Below, piece after piece: positions 26,801-41,800 of a stretch of DNA of 64,000 nucleotides; the first letter of the stretch is position 1, and each line of letters begins with the position of its first letter. The translations under genes were made by a program, and so were the position numbers. This stretch comes from Yponomeuta sedellus (taxonomy: Eukaryota; Arthropoda; Insecta; Lepidoptera; Yponomeutidae): NCBI GenBank assembly GCA_934045075.1, contig OW203749.1:5484804-5548803 (forward strand), given 5' to 3'. Below the pieces are notes generated by a model. That model had not been told where the DNA came from. It did not search any database and saw nothing but the letters and a program-made list of their open reading frames with translations.

Positions 26801-29800
26801 AGACCACGACCCGTTGTTCTTGTTAAGGTAATGGCATCCGAATGTTTTACGTTTAGCTCTCTACGCTTTAAATATTGCCAAAGATAGTTACATATCCTAT
26901 TTCCTACTCCAATATTATCCAAAGTATTTAATAAGACATTTATATCAACATTATTATAAGCGCTGCTTATATCTACGAAACATCCTAAGGTTATCAAATT
27001 AGAACCATATCCCAATTGAATGTGTGAAACAAGTCGACTTAAGCTGTCTAGGCATGAACGCGACTTTCTAAAGCCTACAGTATTGGTGGAAAAAACTTTT
27101 TTATGTTCTAAAAACCACTCCAATCTGTGTTTTAAAATTGTATGAAATACTTTGCACGGACAAGATATTAGCGCTATGGGCCTTACTTCCGAGTAAGCTT
27201 GATTATCATGACTCGCCTTAGGTATAGGAACTATTTTAGTTGTTCTCCATTGAAAAGGCACAGAACCCTCTGCGAGAAACTTGTTGTAAATATCAACTAA
27301 AATTTGCTTACCAATAGCAGGGACATGTTTCAACATCGAAAAAGAGATACCATCATCACCTGGGGCCGTATCCTTAACTTTAATAGCACGATCTAATTCA
27401 TGAACCGAAATATTTTGATTGAGATTTTGATTGAAAGAATTGAAGACTGGATCTCTTGGTGAGACAAAATCAGGGGATAACTCATGCAGAAGTTTCATGG
27501 CTTTATCTTCATTATTAGTAGGTACTTACGAGTATGTAACATTCTACATAGTCAATAATATTGGCCTTTTGCATCTGCGTAATGAGATGATTTACACAGC
27601 GTCCAGTGGCATCTTCACCCACACACTAGATGGGTGAAGGGACCACTCGGATGCTGTAGTGCCTGGGACATGGTTGAGAAATGTTCCATAGGACAGATAA
27701 GTCCATAACCAATATTGTAAAACATATAAACATTAATTATAAACCTGTATTTTATCCAAATAAATAAATTAAATTATAAGTAGATGGAGTAGGCTTGCCC
27801 AGCGCCTATACCATCCTGACAGCTTAGTCGGCCTGGCCCACAGGAAAGACTAGTCAACACGTACGGAGCCAACTATGCCGCGGGTTTCCTCACGATGTGT
27901 TCCTTCACCGTTAGCGTGTAGTATTGCGACTACAAATTAGCAAATGTACGTATCTTTGAAATTAAACAAAGTCATTGGTACATGCCCGCACTGGGTATCG
28001 AACCTGGAGCTCTCGCTTGCCAGTCCATTATTCTACCCACTGAGCTACCGCCGCTATAGTCTAATTAAAAAAAACTTAATACATATTAAACTACCTTCGT
28101 TACGACATATGGTAACCACTTACGACCTATGGTAACCACTCAAGGACGTCACACAATGTGAAAACACACTGAGACTACCAACGCTATAGTCTAATATTAA
28201 ATTAAAAGAAAAACTTAATATATATTAAACTACCTTCGTTACGACATATGGTAACCAATATTCTCTGTACGTAATACAGAGAATATTGTAAAGAGGTTCG
28301 ATATTTCACTGATGCCGGTGAGTCGCCCATTAGCTCAGTTGGAAGAGCGCTGGCACGGATAGCCAGAGGTCGCGGGTTCAAATCCCGGCATGGGTAGAAT
28401 TTTTAGCCTCTAAAATAGGTTTTTTAAAAATATGGTAACCACTTATGACCTATGGTAACCACTCAAGGACGTCATACAATGTGAAAACACACTCAGACTG
28501 AGGCCACTTGCACAATTGTACAGCGGCCTCCAGTTGGAATGGAACCCACGACCTCTGTCTTGGTAACCAGCACCTTAACGGCTAGTCCAACGAGGCAGTC
28601 TATTATGCTAGTAAAGTTTGTATTAAAATAAAATAATAGTAACAAATAGCGCGATCGATCGTGGTACGCTCGTGGCCTAGTCAAACCAAGTTATTGGAAT
28701 CAATCACTTCAGTTAAGCAACAACAGGCGCGGTAAGGTGCAGGATGGGTGACCGTCCTGTGACTACCGCTAGTGGCATTTTTCCGAGCGCTTCCGCGCTT
28801 CGCAAGGCACGTTAGGCCGTTGGTGTCGGCTGTCATGTAATGGCAGTCGTTATGCCATGTCAGAGGCCTCATGGGTGGCTTGATAACTTCTGACAGTAAG
28901 ACCCGCCTCTGTCTCACAACCCTCCACCAACCCGGACTTGGCCCCCGTGGTGGAGTATGGCCTAACCTTCCTGCGATGCAGGAAGTGACCCCTGCCCCAA
29001 CAGGGGCATACAAGGGTTGATATCGATCGTGGTACAATTCTGTTAGCTTTTAGAATATAGGTACCTCGGCTACTATCGGATAGAATCGGATATATTCGTG
29101 TAATAGAAGCATCGGAACTAATATGACACTTAATTAAAATAAACTTAATAAGAAAAGTTTTATACAGAGCAGGAAGTAGTATTACACTCGTGTGCTTTAG
29201 GCGAAAACCGAAGCCTACTCTAGAGCCCGAGGTATACTCTAAAAGCTATCAGACTGTTTCAACCTTGTAACTTTGTAGGCATGCAGTTGGATCATCATCC
29301 TCCGAGTTTGTTATATAAGTACCTATTTACCATCGGAATTACTTGCGTCATCTTAAAAAAACCCGCAGTAGCCGGGGTTTTCCAAACAGTTTGCATCTAA
29401 CTTCACTATGTTTTAAACTGGACTTAACAAAGAAGTGGCTTCTAGATTACATTATTGTTTTTGTAGTTTGAATGAGTTTATACTCTAAGGTATGATATTG
29501 AATAATTTTAATGTGTTTGTGTCTTAATAAAGTGTCTTAGTTTAGAAAAGAGCTTAAAATGATTGATATTCATGTTACTTGTTTGTTTAACATTTAACGT
29601 AACCATAGACAAAGATGTCTATGACATAACATAACATTTACATACAGGCACATACATTGCTTCTGGCCCCACACTAGGATACCCGGTGTCGTGGGAACCA
29701 GAAACAACGACATCACAAACATGTAAACATCCAAGACCTGGACTTTTTTTTTTGTTTCCAGCCGGGATTCGAACCCGGGACCTCTTGCATGGTAGGCAGA

Positions 29801-32800
29801 CCCGCTACGCCACAGAGGTCGTCAAACTTACTACACGTTTACTACACAAGCATTTCTCACACTGTGAGAAATGCTTGTGTAGTAATTCTATTCTAATATT
29901 TTTATATTGTAAACTGTAGAAAGCGCTGCTGATTATACATGTAACTAACCTTAATACTAACTTTAAGTTAAGCAAATGCTTTTTGTATAACTGTTTGTTT
30001 TCTCTAATAAAATAAAAATAATATTTATTAGATACGATAACGATACGATACATATCGTGCCACACGGTTTTTTGAGTACAAGGTACTGCCACTATTTATT
30101 CTGTGGCAACCTTTATGTCAATAAGAATAAAATATTACTAATAATTCAATTATTACGCCTTAATAAAAAAGTCTTAATTTAGCTTTCAAATGGTCTGTTT
30201 TTTTTTCTTTCGTCATATTAGTGTTTTTTTTTTGTTCCTTCCTTTGTTATTATAGGTATTATTTCCTTTTTTCTTCTTTTCCCTTTTTTTTCATTTTTTT
30301 TAATGTAAAAACCCATTTACAAAGATAACCTTAACAATAAATCCGTGGAAACATAATAAAAACATGACTATAAGCAAGAGGCATAATAAATAACAAAGTA
30401 AAGTCGAGATCGATATCAATACTTAATTTTTTTAAATAAAAAAAAATAAAATATCCAAAGCTCATAAAAAATATTACCAATTAAAATAAACTTGTCGTGT
30501 TTTCCACCGGGGCCGGCGGAAAACACGACAAGTTTCTCTCTGTCTACTCCGACGAGTAGTCACAAGCAAGGCGCCAAGGTACAAAATAAAAGTAATTAAA
30601 ATTATTATATATATATATAAAAAAAAATCTTAAACTACCACTCGCTCGGACCGACTAAAGATAAATTTGTAAAAAAAAAAATTTAGAAAACCTAGAGGGT
30701 TTGTGGTGTCTGGCACGCCCGGGCTAAAACCGGCCCCCATTCGCCCTTGAGGCCGCGCGCGTCACCCCCAGGGCGAAAGCAAGGAAGGCCTCTCGACTCT
30801 TGGAGTCGGCCATAAAGGCGGCGAACGCTTCGCACCTCACCGCTTTTCCCAGGCGTATCTCGCAATCGGCCCTAGCAGCTCCAAAACGGGGACACTCCTC
30901 TAGCAGGTGCTCCAGCGTTTCGGGAGTCTCGTCATCACAGATGCAGGACTGAAATTAGGAACCTCCACCCTCAAGCTCGCGGGCAGTGCCACACGGTTAG
31001 CCAGAGGTTGCGGGTTCGAATCCCGGCATGGGTGAAATTTTTAGCCTCTAAATAGGTTTTTTAATTTCATGATCGGTTAAAAAAAACCATAACGATAATG
31101 TTTTTTTTTCAGTTGACGACAAGTGTACATCTAAAGATGGCGTCGAGGGTGTATGCAAAACAGCAATGAACTGTAATCCTGCCGTCAAGTGAGTGAAAGA
31201 CCTCTGCGCCTGCGCATCCCAACAAATTAACAAGTTTATTATTAAAAAGTGGTCCCGGACTTGGTCCCCGTGGTCTAGTATAGCCTAACCTGCCTGCGAT
31301 GCAGAAAGAGACCCGTGCCTGCGCCCTAGGCCGACTGAGCTGTCTGGATTGTATTTTTGTTTGGCAAGCAATATAACAGGCACTACAGCGTCCTAGTGGT
31401 CCCTTCACCCATCTAGTGTGAATGAAGGTCCAACTGAATGTTTTTTGTTTTTTTAATAAACTTTCTGTAACTTAGATCTTTTTGTATCGTTATGACAGTT
31501 TTAATTTAGAGATGTGAGTGGGTATGTGTGTGTGTGTGTTTGTGTGTGAGGGTGTGTGTGTGTGTGTGTGTGAGGGTGTGTGTGTGTGTTAGTGTCAGTA
31601 TGTTAGTGAGGGTGTCCAAGAGTGAGTAGCTGTAGAAAAGACTACGAATAATAATTAATTGTATTCTTTTTAATGCACTAACCCGTGCTAAGGAGAATAA
31701 TTTTAACAACCTATTTAGGAGCTGAAAAACGAGGCACGGTTCGTCGCGGGTTCAAGTCCCGGCATTAGTGGAATTTTTAGCCTCCAAATAGGTTTTTAAA
31801 ATTTATTTCTTGTACTTTTCAGGGAGATAAGGAAACAAGAGTACCACACGTTCAATCGCTGCGGTTTCGATGGCTTGGACGAGATCGTGTGTTGCGTCGA
31901 GGACGGCTTCGGCGATAGAACTGGTTAGTGGCATTTTGATATCAACCCTTGTATGCCCCCACTTCTAGGGCACGGGTCTCTTCCTGCAGGTATAGGCCAT
32001 ACTGGCAGAATACCAGCGTCACGAGTTGTACACTGACAGCCCGGGACATTTGCTGAGTCTAGAACCTTTTCTGGTACCATGACACACAGCAGAGCTCCTC
32101 CACTAGATAAGCTCACTTTGCCACAGCCGTGTGATTTTAACTATTTATGTATTGGTGTTACCTTACCTTAAGTGTGTTCTGTAACTGGCCATGTTATTAT
32201 TAATAAGATTTTATGTGTGTTGTGGTATTTGAATAAAAGTTTTTCTATTCCATTCTATACTCCACCACGAGGGCCAAGTCCGGGTAGGTAGAGGTTGGTT
32301 GGTTGGTGACATTTATACTTGAACTTTTTGATACAATCCAGAAAAATACAGGAACATTGCCGAAGGTGACCTGTCAGGATCGTGACACTTGGCAGTCCCT
32401 GGTCTCTGCCTACTCTGAGATACAGACGTGAGGTTATGTTATGTTTGACAGGAAATATTTCTTCGATATCAACCCTTGTATGCCCCACGGGTCTCTTCCT
32501 GCATCGCAGGAAGGTTAGGCCAAACTCCACCACGGGGTTGGTTGTTGAGGAACTCCGGGTTGGTTGAGGATTGTAAGACAGTGGCGGGCCTTACTGTCAG
32601 AAGTTATCAAGCCGCCCAAAAGGCCTCTGACATGGCTTAACGACTGCCATTACATGACAGCCGGCACCAACGGCTTAGCGTGCCTTGCGAAGCATGGAAG
32701 CGCTCGGAAACATACCACTACCGGTAGTCACGGGACGTTTACCCATCCAGCACCTGACCGCGCCTGTTGTTGCTTAACTCAAGTGATTGATTCCAATCAC

Positions 32801-35800
32801 TTGGTTCGACTAGGCCACGAGAACAATATGACGTTCCGTCATGTTTAACGCCGCTCGTAAAGCCACGGCCACGGCTTAAATGGCAGGCCGCGCCAGACCT
32901 TAGCACGCCTTTTTAAAAACCTATTTAGAGGCTAAAAATTCCACCCATGCCGGGATTCGAACCCGCGACCTCTGGCTATCCGTAAATAGGTTTTTAAAAT
33001 TTGTCCTTAGCACGGGTTAGTGCATTAAAAAGAATATCATGTGGGTACAGCGATATCATATCAAGCTAAATCATGCTATCAGGAAATTCGCGCACTGTGC
33101 ATGAAAGAAGAAAGAAAATAATTATGTTTATTTACGAACGTATGTATGTAAGTTAGGTGGACCATGGAAGGCTACTCTAACGATTAAACACTTTTTATTC
33201 GTTTATTTACTGGATAAATGAAGGAAACAAATTATTAAGTCATACTTTGTTTTATTGCGCACCATAAAATTTCCTTTATTTTTACGTAACTTTAATCACT
33301 ATTTATTAATAATACGTTTCATAAATCTCTTCTAAATGGCCTTGCAAGGAACACGGCTCCAAACAAGGCCAATATTATACATCAGTCGTTAAACTTAAAA
33401 ATAGAAAGGTGATAATATATATTTCCGCTTTTACCTACTAAAACTACATAATAAGCTACATCGTGTAAGTGAAACATTAAATGCTCAATATATTTTAATC
33501 ATTCATAAAAAACTTAACGGACATTACTTGAACACCATCGTGTAACTAAGAATATATTAATAAAGGTTATTTAAAAATAGTATTATTAAGTATCAATCAG
33601 CAACAAATAGCATGCCAAGGTGTTTTGTAATGAAATTAAAAGCTTTTTTTATCCAAAATGGCCTTCTTATGGGTATGTTCTTTGTAAGGCCACAATGTTC
33701 CTAAGAAGGCCAAGCTAACAATTAAGTATGACTATGACTATTTCATACTAATTAATACTATAAAATATTAGAAAGCACAGAGTGCTATAATTGTAAAAAC
33801 TTATTATGGCACATAAACGCTTTTTCGAAAAAAATATAAACGCTTAAAGTTTCCGTTCCTTGTGAGGCCCATCTGCCGTAGCAAGGCCAACGGTCAAATT
33901 TTTAGTTGGCCTTATAAGGAACTACTGGCCATCCTAGGAACATTGCCAATATTTAAATTTAAATCGAGTCAAAACCGTGTTTTTATTCTTTAAAAACCAT
34001 AAACATAGCTTATACAACAATTCACAGAAAAAATATGAGATAATAATGGGTTATTGACTAAAAACTTACGTTTTGCTGTGCGGGCGCAACGTCGACGACC
34101 GAAGTCTATGAAGCGTGAGCTCGCGATGCCAAAATAACGGCGCGATCGTCAACAAGTGTTTGGTTTAACTGTGGGAGCCTCGTTTACAATAATTAAGTAA
34201 TAGTTTTTTACCTACCTACTTGTTTTACATGCTGTGTGGTGTCGGCCTAGAGAATAGCACCATCGCCTATTACGTATCGTAATAGGCGACTAAGGGACAC
34301 AAACTGGGGGGTGGGTAGCAGAGCCCCCTGCACTACAATTCATTCAATTCATTCAGGCATTACCCCCCTAGGATAGCACAACGTGGCGCTCTTTAGGGGA
34401 GGGCTATGTCCAGCAGTGGACTAGTAAAGCCTGACAACAATGTTTTAACACAGATTTTTACTCTCATAATATTACTTAACAAAATTCTTGAAATTATTAT
34501 TATTATTTCTTTTTTATAACTAACTGCATTACTTATTATTAATAGGTTATTATTAATGAGCCGTTTTCAGTACAAGTTCACAAAGCCATTCACAGATGGC
34601 GCGGACAGGCGTGGCCATAGAAGAACCGGAATGCGGCTGTCAAACTTATTCGGTGCTAAGCAAAATTTTACAGACGTGTCCCTGTGCCAATGTGGGACTC
34701 ACAAGAATTGCGCCTACCCACTAAACACCACCTTGGGGCTGGTTTTGGTCCTAAAGACCCCTAAACCCACATCGGGAGCGACCCCCCTCGAGGCCGAGGA
34801 GGGCGCACAGCGGAGCTCCCTAGAGGAGCGTCCGCTTAGAAGAGTTATTACAAACTGCTAAGAAGGAGCAGTGTCCCCGCTAGGGGGGACACTGGCAGGG
34901 GCGGGGGGCGCGTCTGACTGGGACCGGGCCTATAAGAGGTGGTTCAGATCAGACGACAATTTATCGGGCGGGTCAACGAGTACGTTTCTGGGCCTGCGCA
35001 CCAGGTAACGTGGGTCCGTCGTGGGCGGAGAGTAGGCCGCTGCTTCGCGGATCAGGGGGTTGGGATGTTCTTCAGCTGTGCTGAAGAACGTCTCTGAGAG
35101 GGTCTTAATGAACTGTTGGATGGTTGGAATTTCCATGTCCCGATGTAGGTCTGCATTCCTGGGGAGATTAGTCGGACGTAATATTTATATATTTAAAAAC
35201 CTATTTAGAGGCTAAACATTTTCACCCATTTTTAAATTTGTACTTAGCACAGGTTAGTGCATTAAAAATAAAAATAGTATAATATTTATATATGTCATGT
35301 GAAACACTTTGATTGCGCGATGCAGGAATGTTGGAGTTTGTGGTGCGCGCGCAGAGTTGACATGTGCTCGCCACAGTAGTCCTTGCACCTCCTATAGGTA
35401 CATGTGAGAGAATTTTGCCAGTTACGCAGAGAAGAGTGTGCCTGTCTGAGACGCACCACAATCTGGCAGTTCTTGCCTTTGTACAGTTAGTATATCAAGA
35501 CTCATTCCGGTCCAGATTCTGATAAGTAAAAATATGATAATTGATTTACTATGCCAACAGTCATAAGCGTGCTTACTTTAGATTTTTTTTTGTTGATGAA
35601 CAAAGCAAGCTCAGCATGGCTGCGCATAATGCTTGGAGTCTGCATGTCAGCGCTGATTTTCAGACTGCTACTATTTCTCTTGAGGCTTAATACTATGAGT
35701 AGGTACATACCCACCTAACAACCCACTCACAATCACACTCGCACTCACACTCACACTCTCAGTCACACTCACACTCACGCTCACACTCACACTAACACTC

Positions 35801-38800
35801 ATACTCACACTCTCTCTTACACACACACACACATCCAGTCGGAATTCAGTGCGATTGGGTGCCTATTTTACCTATTTTCATATTTTTCCAAATTTTTCTT
35901 TTATATTTTCCATTGTAATCTATGTTTTTGGTACCGATTGAAACAGCATATTACGTCGTCCTCCGTCGTTATATATTTCAGACGGCAGACTGTCTGAACC
36001 GGGGGTTATGCCATTTATAAGTCGCCCAATCGCCTGCATGAACTCCTCAAAAGAAGGTAAATCTTCAAGTTTTGGTTGATATTGGCGAGTTTTCAAGTGA
36101 CTCTAAATAGGCAAGATCGGCGCCGTAGTTGTTGGGGTTAAGCACTTCGAGGAAGTGCTTAATCCCAACGATATAACCTTTTCCACACTTCACAAAATAA
36201 CTTCTTACTGTCTGCAAGAAAACTAGATCTGTCTTATTGACTGTTTCAAACCAGTTTGATTGGAGTCTGCAGCTTTCTGATATTCATGCATTTTTTTGGC
36301 GCGAAAGATATTTTAAGGCCCATATTTTGCACTTGAGATCTCGCTGGGTAATTCTCCAGTTGGCATTCTCCGAGTAACTTTCGTGGCGTTTTTTAAATGT
36401 TATAATTTTCAGCAAATAAATGTTACACCTCAAAGGGGACCTTAATGCAAAAAAGAGAAGCAATGTATGCGAAAATAGTACTTAAAATTTCGGCAGAGAC
36501 CCAATTTCAAAAAATATATGTCCATGAAATGTCCACGAAAGTTACACTGGAAATGTAGCAGTTTTCATAGAAAAAATGGTGTTATTTTGTTACGTTTAGA
36601 CTGGACTAATATGTTTGAATGTATATTTGTATATTAATGTATGCATGTAAGGCTATTAATCGGTTTTATCACGCGGGTGCAACTGACGAGTCGCACCCGA
36701 GTGATAAAATCGATTAATTGTATATGGTTGCAAAATAAATTCGAAAATGTATCCCTAATGCGCCGTTTTCAGCACAAATTCACAAAGAAATCCGCTGACA
36801 GGCCTGGCCATAGAAGAACCGGAATACGGCTGTACTATTTTAATTTTTAATGCACTAACCCGTGCTAAGGACAAATTTAAAAACCTATTTAGAGGCTAAA
36901 AATTCCACCCATGCCGGGATTCAAACCCGCGACCTCTGGTAATACAGAGAATAGTGTATAGAGGTTCGAAATTTCACTGATGCCGGTGAGTTGCCCATTA
37001 ACTCAGTTGGATAGGGTGCTGGCACGGATAGCCAGAGGTCGCGGGTTCGAATCCCGGCATGGGTGGAATTTTTAGCCTCTAAATAGGTTTTTCGGAATAC
37101 GGCTGTCAAAATTAATCTGTGCTAAGCGAAATTTGAAAGACGTGTCCCTGTTCTTATATGTGCCCGCCTATGAGCGCCATCTATGAAGATATTTGTGAAT
37201 TTGTGCTGGAAACAGGTCATTAGACTGACTTATAGAGGTGTATTGTTTTGTTTCATTTCAAGAATCAATTCGCAATAGTTATGTGCTGTGATGGATTGTT
37301 CTTTGCGTGCATGCTTGTGAAAGAGATAGTTTTTTGTGCTGTTATCATTGCTGCGGTGGATAAATAATTGATGTAATCACTTGGCTATGTTTTATGCGTT
37401 TGCATGCGTCTGTGTTTGTCTCTCATATTTATTTCTTGGGGTTTGTTCAAACTTCGTTCAGCAAGCAATCTTCGTTTTGGAAAGAAAAAGCATTCGCTTA
37501 GGCCTTGACATAGACGAAATATAGATGGATTGTAGGCAGTTGCAACTTGAACAAAGTTTTTATTTTCCAACTCTAACCTTCCTTTCCTCAGTTTGGAGTA
37601 CCTTGGGCTTTACGAATGTTAATGATTTAAAAAATTCAGTAAAAAAACACATCCAGTTTGAAAAGCATACTCGCAACAGCTTGTTACTCCTGGAATTCGG
37701 GATATCAGAAATGAGACATATTTTTGAAATACGGATTTTACGGGTGTTTTCTTTATTTTTATCTGTCCCGACGTGGTTCAATACGACAATATTAAATTTG
37801 TTTGTTGTTTGTTAACGTTTTTTCATACCTAACATAGTCTAGTGCCTACTAACCACGCATGTGAAAGTTTTGCGCACATAAAAAAAGTCACTTTTATATC
37901 ATCATTATCATGAACCCATTATGTCCCCACCGAGGGGCACGGTCTCTTCCCTGAGAAAGCTATAGGCCATACTCCACCACGGGGGCCAAGCCTGGATTGG
38001 CGGAAGCTTCCAAGACTAGTGGCTGTCATCATATCAGCAGTGCCTTTTATGTATAATAATTATTTTACTATAAATATTGCATAAAAAAGCACACATCGCA
38101 ATCACTTTTCTTGATTCCAAAGTAGGATCACATAGAGTGCTATGGTACCCAGAAAATGACGTCACAGACATAGAAATATAACCAGAGGTAGGTCGGTGTC
38201 GTCAGACGAACAAAATCCCGGACTTAAATCTATAATGTGTAGTGCGGAAGTTTTAGTTCAGACTGTTCCCATTTGTACAACCTAGTCCAAATCGAACCTA
38301 AGAGCTTCGGCCTGGTAATCAGACGTGATACCGCTATGCGCTAGAGCAATGAGGCAATCAAAGGTAGTGAAAGTGGTCAGTATGGTGAAAGGCAGATAGT
38401 TATCCACCCTCGCTGCTCCTTTGTATCTTTACATGTTTTATAATATGTGCTCAATATGTGTACAGTAAAGAATATTCTTATCTTATCTTTATTGGGAGCT
38501 TGACCCCAGAACAATCTATAAAGGAAGTTCTGGAACCAAGCTTCACTGGGGCAAAATAGGATCTTCTACTGACCGAAGTCGAGGTTATTTCAAATCAATT
38601 TCTGAATCGAACGAATAAGCAGGATTTAACACTATCATATGTATTAAAACCATTTTAATACCCTGGGCAACAATCAGTGAGTCCCTTTCGCCACAATAGC
38701 TTTCCATCAACAAGCTAATGAGAAAGATATCATTTTAAAGCAGCCCGTAACTTTTGGGTATGTTTAGTAACTTTTGTGGTCAATTTGCCATGCAAGTTTC

Positions 38801-41800
38801 GAAAAATTATAATTAATTTCATTGTGCCTAAATAATCAAACACATTTTATTAAAAACGATAACTTCGCACAAACTATCATTTAGTTAAAATAGGGTCAGT
38901 GATCATTAGAAGATCAACATAATAAATTGAAATATTTTGTCCATGAAAGTTACGTGTGTGGACTGAGAAAAAAATGTGGAATATGCTTACCTGGTTTGTG
39001 CACAGCATCTATTCAAGAAATCTTCCTCATTGGATGTTGGCACACTATTAGGTATTCCTGGAACGTGTTTTTCAGCCAAGCATTTCAGAGTATACAACGC
39101 AGAAATGTTTGAAACCCAGCATAAGTTGGCAATATGTGTGGGTACACATATTGCCAACTTATGCTCGAATACCTACTTACTGGAATAAATTCAGTAATCT
39201 AGCAATTTGGTGGTGATACATTGATGAAGTTGTTAGTTAGCACATCACATTGTAGACTTTTAGTCCGGATCTACTTACGGGTGTTGTTATATCGGAAGAG
39301 TCCGACCAGGTTTCGCTCCGATTTGCAGAGTTTAATAGTGTCGTAGCGTCGCGTGTGAGACGAGCAACCGACGACGCGAGCTCCGTCTCTGCTCACCATG
39401 ATTAAGCTCTGCGAATCGGAGCGAAACTTGGTCGGACTCTTCCGATATAACAACACCCGTAAGTTGCTAGTTCTAAGCAGGTTTAAACTACCTACATCAC
39501 TGAAAGTGACCCTGCATAATATATTTGGACGTTTTTTGATCAAAGTTGTCTTTGAGACAAATTAATTGTGACGCAGGGTTTGTCACTTCTGCGAAAGTTA
39601 GGATAGAATAGGACAATTTGGAAAGACGAGGGAGCAGGGATTTCAGATAACTACTGTCAGCAGGAGGGAATAGGAAGCTAATAATAGTAACTGCAGAAGG
39701 AAAAAAAATATATAATTATATTCTCTTTAATGCACTAACCCGTGCTAAGGACAATTTTAAAAACCTATTTAGAGGCGCCCATTATGTATACAGTGGTGGT
39801 AGCTCAGTGGGTAGAACCATAGACTGGCAAGCGAGAGCCCCAGGTTCGATCCCGAGTGCGGGCATGTACCAATGACTTTGTTTAATTTCAAAGTTACGTA
39901 CATTTGCGAATTTGCAGTCGCAATACCACACGCTAACGGTGAAGGAAAACATCGTGAGGAAACCCGCGGCTTGGTTGGCTCCGCACGTATTGACTAGTCT
40001 TTCCTGTGGGCTAGGCCGACTAAGCTGTCAGGATGGTATAGGTGCTGGGCAAGCCTACACCATCTATAAAACCATGACCCAGGCACTACAGCGTCGGAGT
40101 GGTCCCTTCACCCGTCTAGTGTGAGTGAAGATACTACTGGACGCTGTATAAATCATCTCATTAAGTAGATGCAAAAAGGCCAATATTATTTAGAGGCGCC
40201 CATTAGCTCAGTTGGAAGAGCACTGGCACAGATAGCCAGAGGTCGCGGGTTCGAATCCCGTCATGGGTGGAATTTTTAGCCTCTAAATAGGTTTTGAAAA
40301 TTGTCCTTAGCACGGGTTAGTGCATTAGTGCATTAAATTAGTGCATAAAAAAAAAAGAATATAGGTACTCTGTAAATACTGTAAACTTAATTAGACATAG
40401 TTGATGTATTCCTAAAATTTGCTAGAATACAAATGAAAAGAGCAATCCCAATAGAACTTAATGAGAATAATGAAAGGGAAAATACCAAAAAACTTTAAAT
40501 CAAACCAACAGCCGACCCCACGACGGAAGCTTACGTGCCATCCACTTCGCGTGGCAAGACTACGATCATGCCATTCACCCTCCGGCCGCGTCCACTACCT
40601 TTGGCCGATGGCGGGAAGCAATCAGCCGCTAAGGCGCCCGCGACCATCAAACCTCTGAGGAAAGCTGAGAGAGGTAAGTTAAAAACCGGTAACATTAGAA
40701 GAAGAAGAATTATAAAAATTTTAAAATAGTAGATTGTCAAACGAGGTCAGAAAGAATCAATTCCCGAGGCTATAGTCCCAGTAGGAATTGATTCTTTTAC
40801 CCGTGGTAAACTCTCTACTTTTCATTTCGAATATGAGGAAAATAAAAACTCTTTTTTAATATTCAAATCTCAGCATAAAAGATTATTACCTATTTTTTTG
40901 AATTCCGTCACAGATACTATAACATATTAGTACCTGCCAATTTATGTCGACTTTTTAAATTTTAAATATGGAACTCACCGCGTAATCATTGGCGGCTTAT
41001 TCCGCTTAAAGAAGTTTGCGCTAAGTTCACACTGGCTGTTTAGAAACTCACATGGCCGCAGCATTTTTTTTTAAAAGCCTATTTATTACATAAAACAACT
41101 GACAGTAGTTTTATTTTTAAAGTTCATTCCGGCCCTTAGTTGGGAAGTAATTTGTATTCATGAGTTCTTCCCTCACTAGGGAGGGAAGCAGCATTTTTCA
41201 CCCAATAATCAGATCAAAACAACACTACTTTCCGAGTATAAGAAATGAAAAATATTTTTATTATCTTGTGTATGTATTCTTTTTATTTTTTTATTTTTAT
41301 AGTGTATGTATTCGTTTTTTTACTTATATTTAAGTATAGAATAATATTACAATATGATGATTGCCGCGCGTGGAACCCTCATGGGACAGGCACTGACTGA
41401 AAATCAGTGCTGGGTAATAATACCCTCGGCAGTAAGCTGAGTCAGCTGCCTATTGCAGCAGCAGAAACACGCCGTGACCATTGTTTGTAAATGTTTTGTT
41501 AAGTACTTTGTTTTGTGGTGTCTCATAACTGTTGCTGTAATAAATGCGTCTTTCTTCTTCAAAATTTTTCTCTTCTTTCAGAATGTCAGAGAATTAAGGA
41601 AATGTTACCACCCCCACTCGACTCTTATATCTTGGGTGGTAATGAAGCATATACAGGCGAATTCCCTCATATGGTAAGTTTTGGTTTCATTGGCTCGTTT
41701 ACGCTGCCTGCAAGCCTCTTGCATGTGTGCATACATCCATCATCCATCCGTCCATTCATCCATCCATCCATCCACCGAAATCCTCTAAAACAGCAACACA

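Larger units (their letters stand above)
24825..27515 (-). mobile_element. 5'-truncated I-type LINE with RNase H and 11-bp TSD
   Basis: Direct repeats TAGTAGGTACT lie at 24814-24824 and 27516-27526. On the minus strand the 3' end is an A-rich tail (T run at 24824-24834). ORF1 and the endonuclease are lost; RT and RNase H remain in three broken frames. Inserted in intron 1 of the clip protease, antisense to it. Confidence 0.85.

Noticed and set aside
34556..34861. 101-residue plus-strand frame
   Set aside because: It runs across a MITE G half and the antisense of a Jockey 3' UTR.
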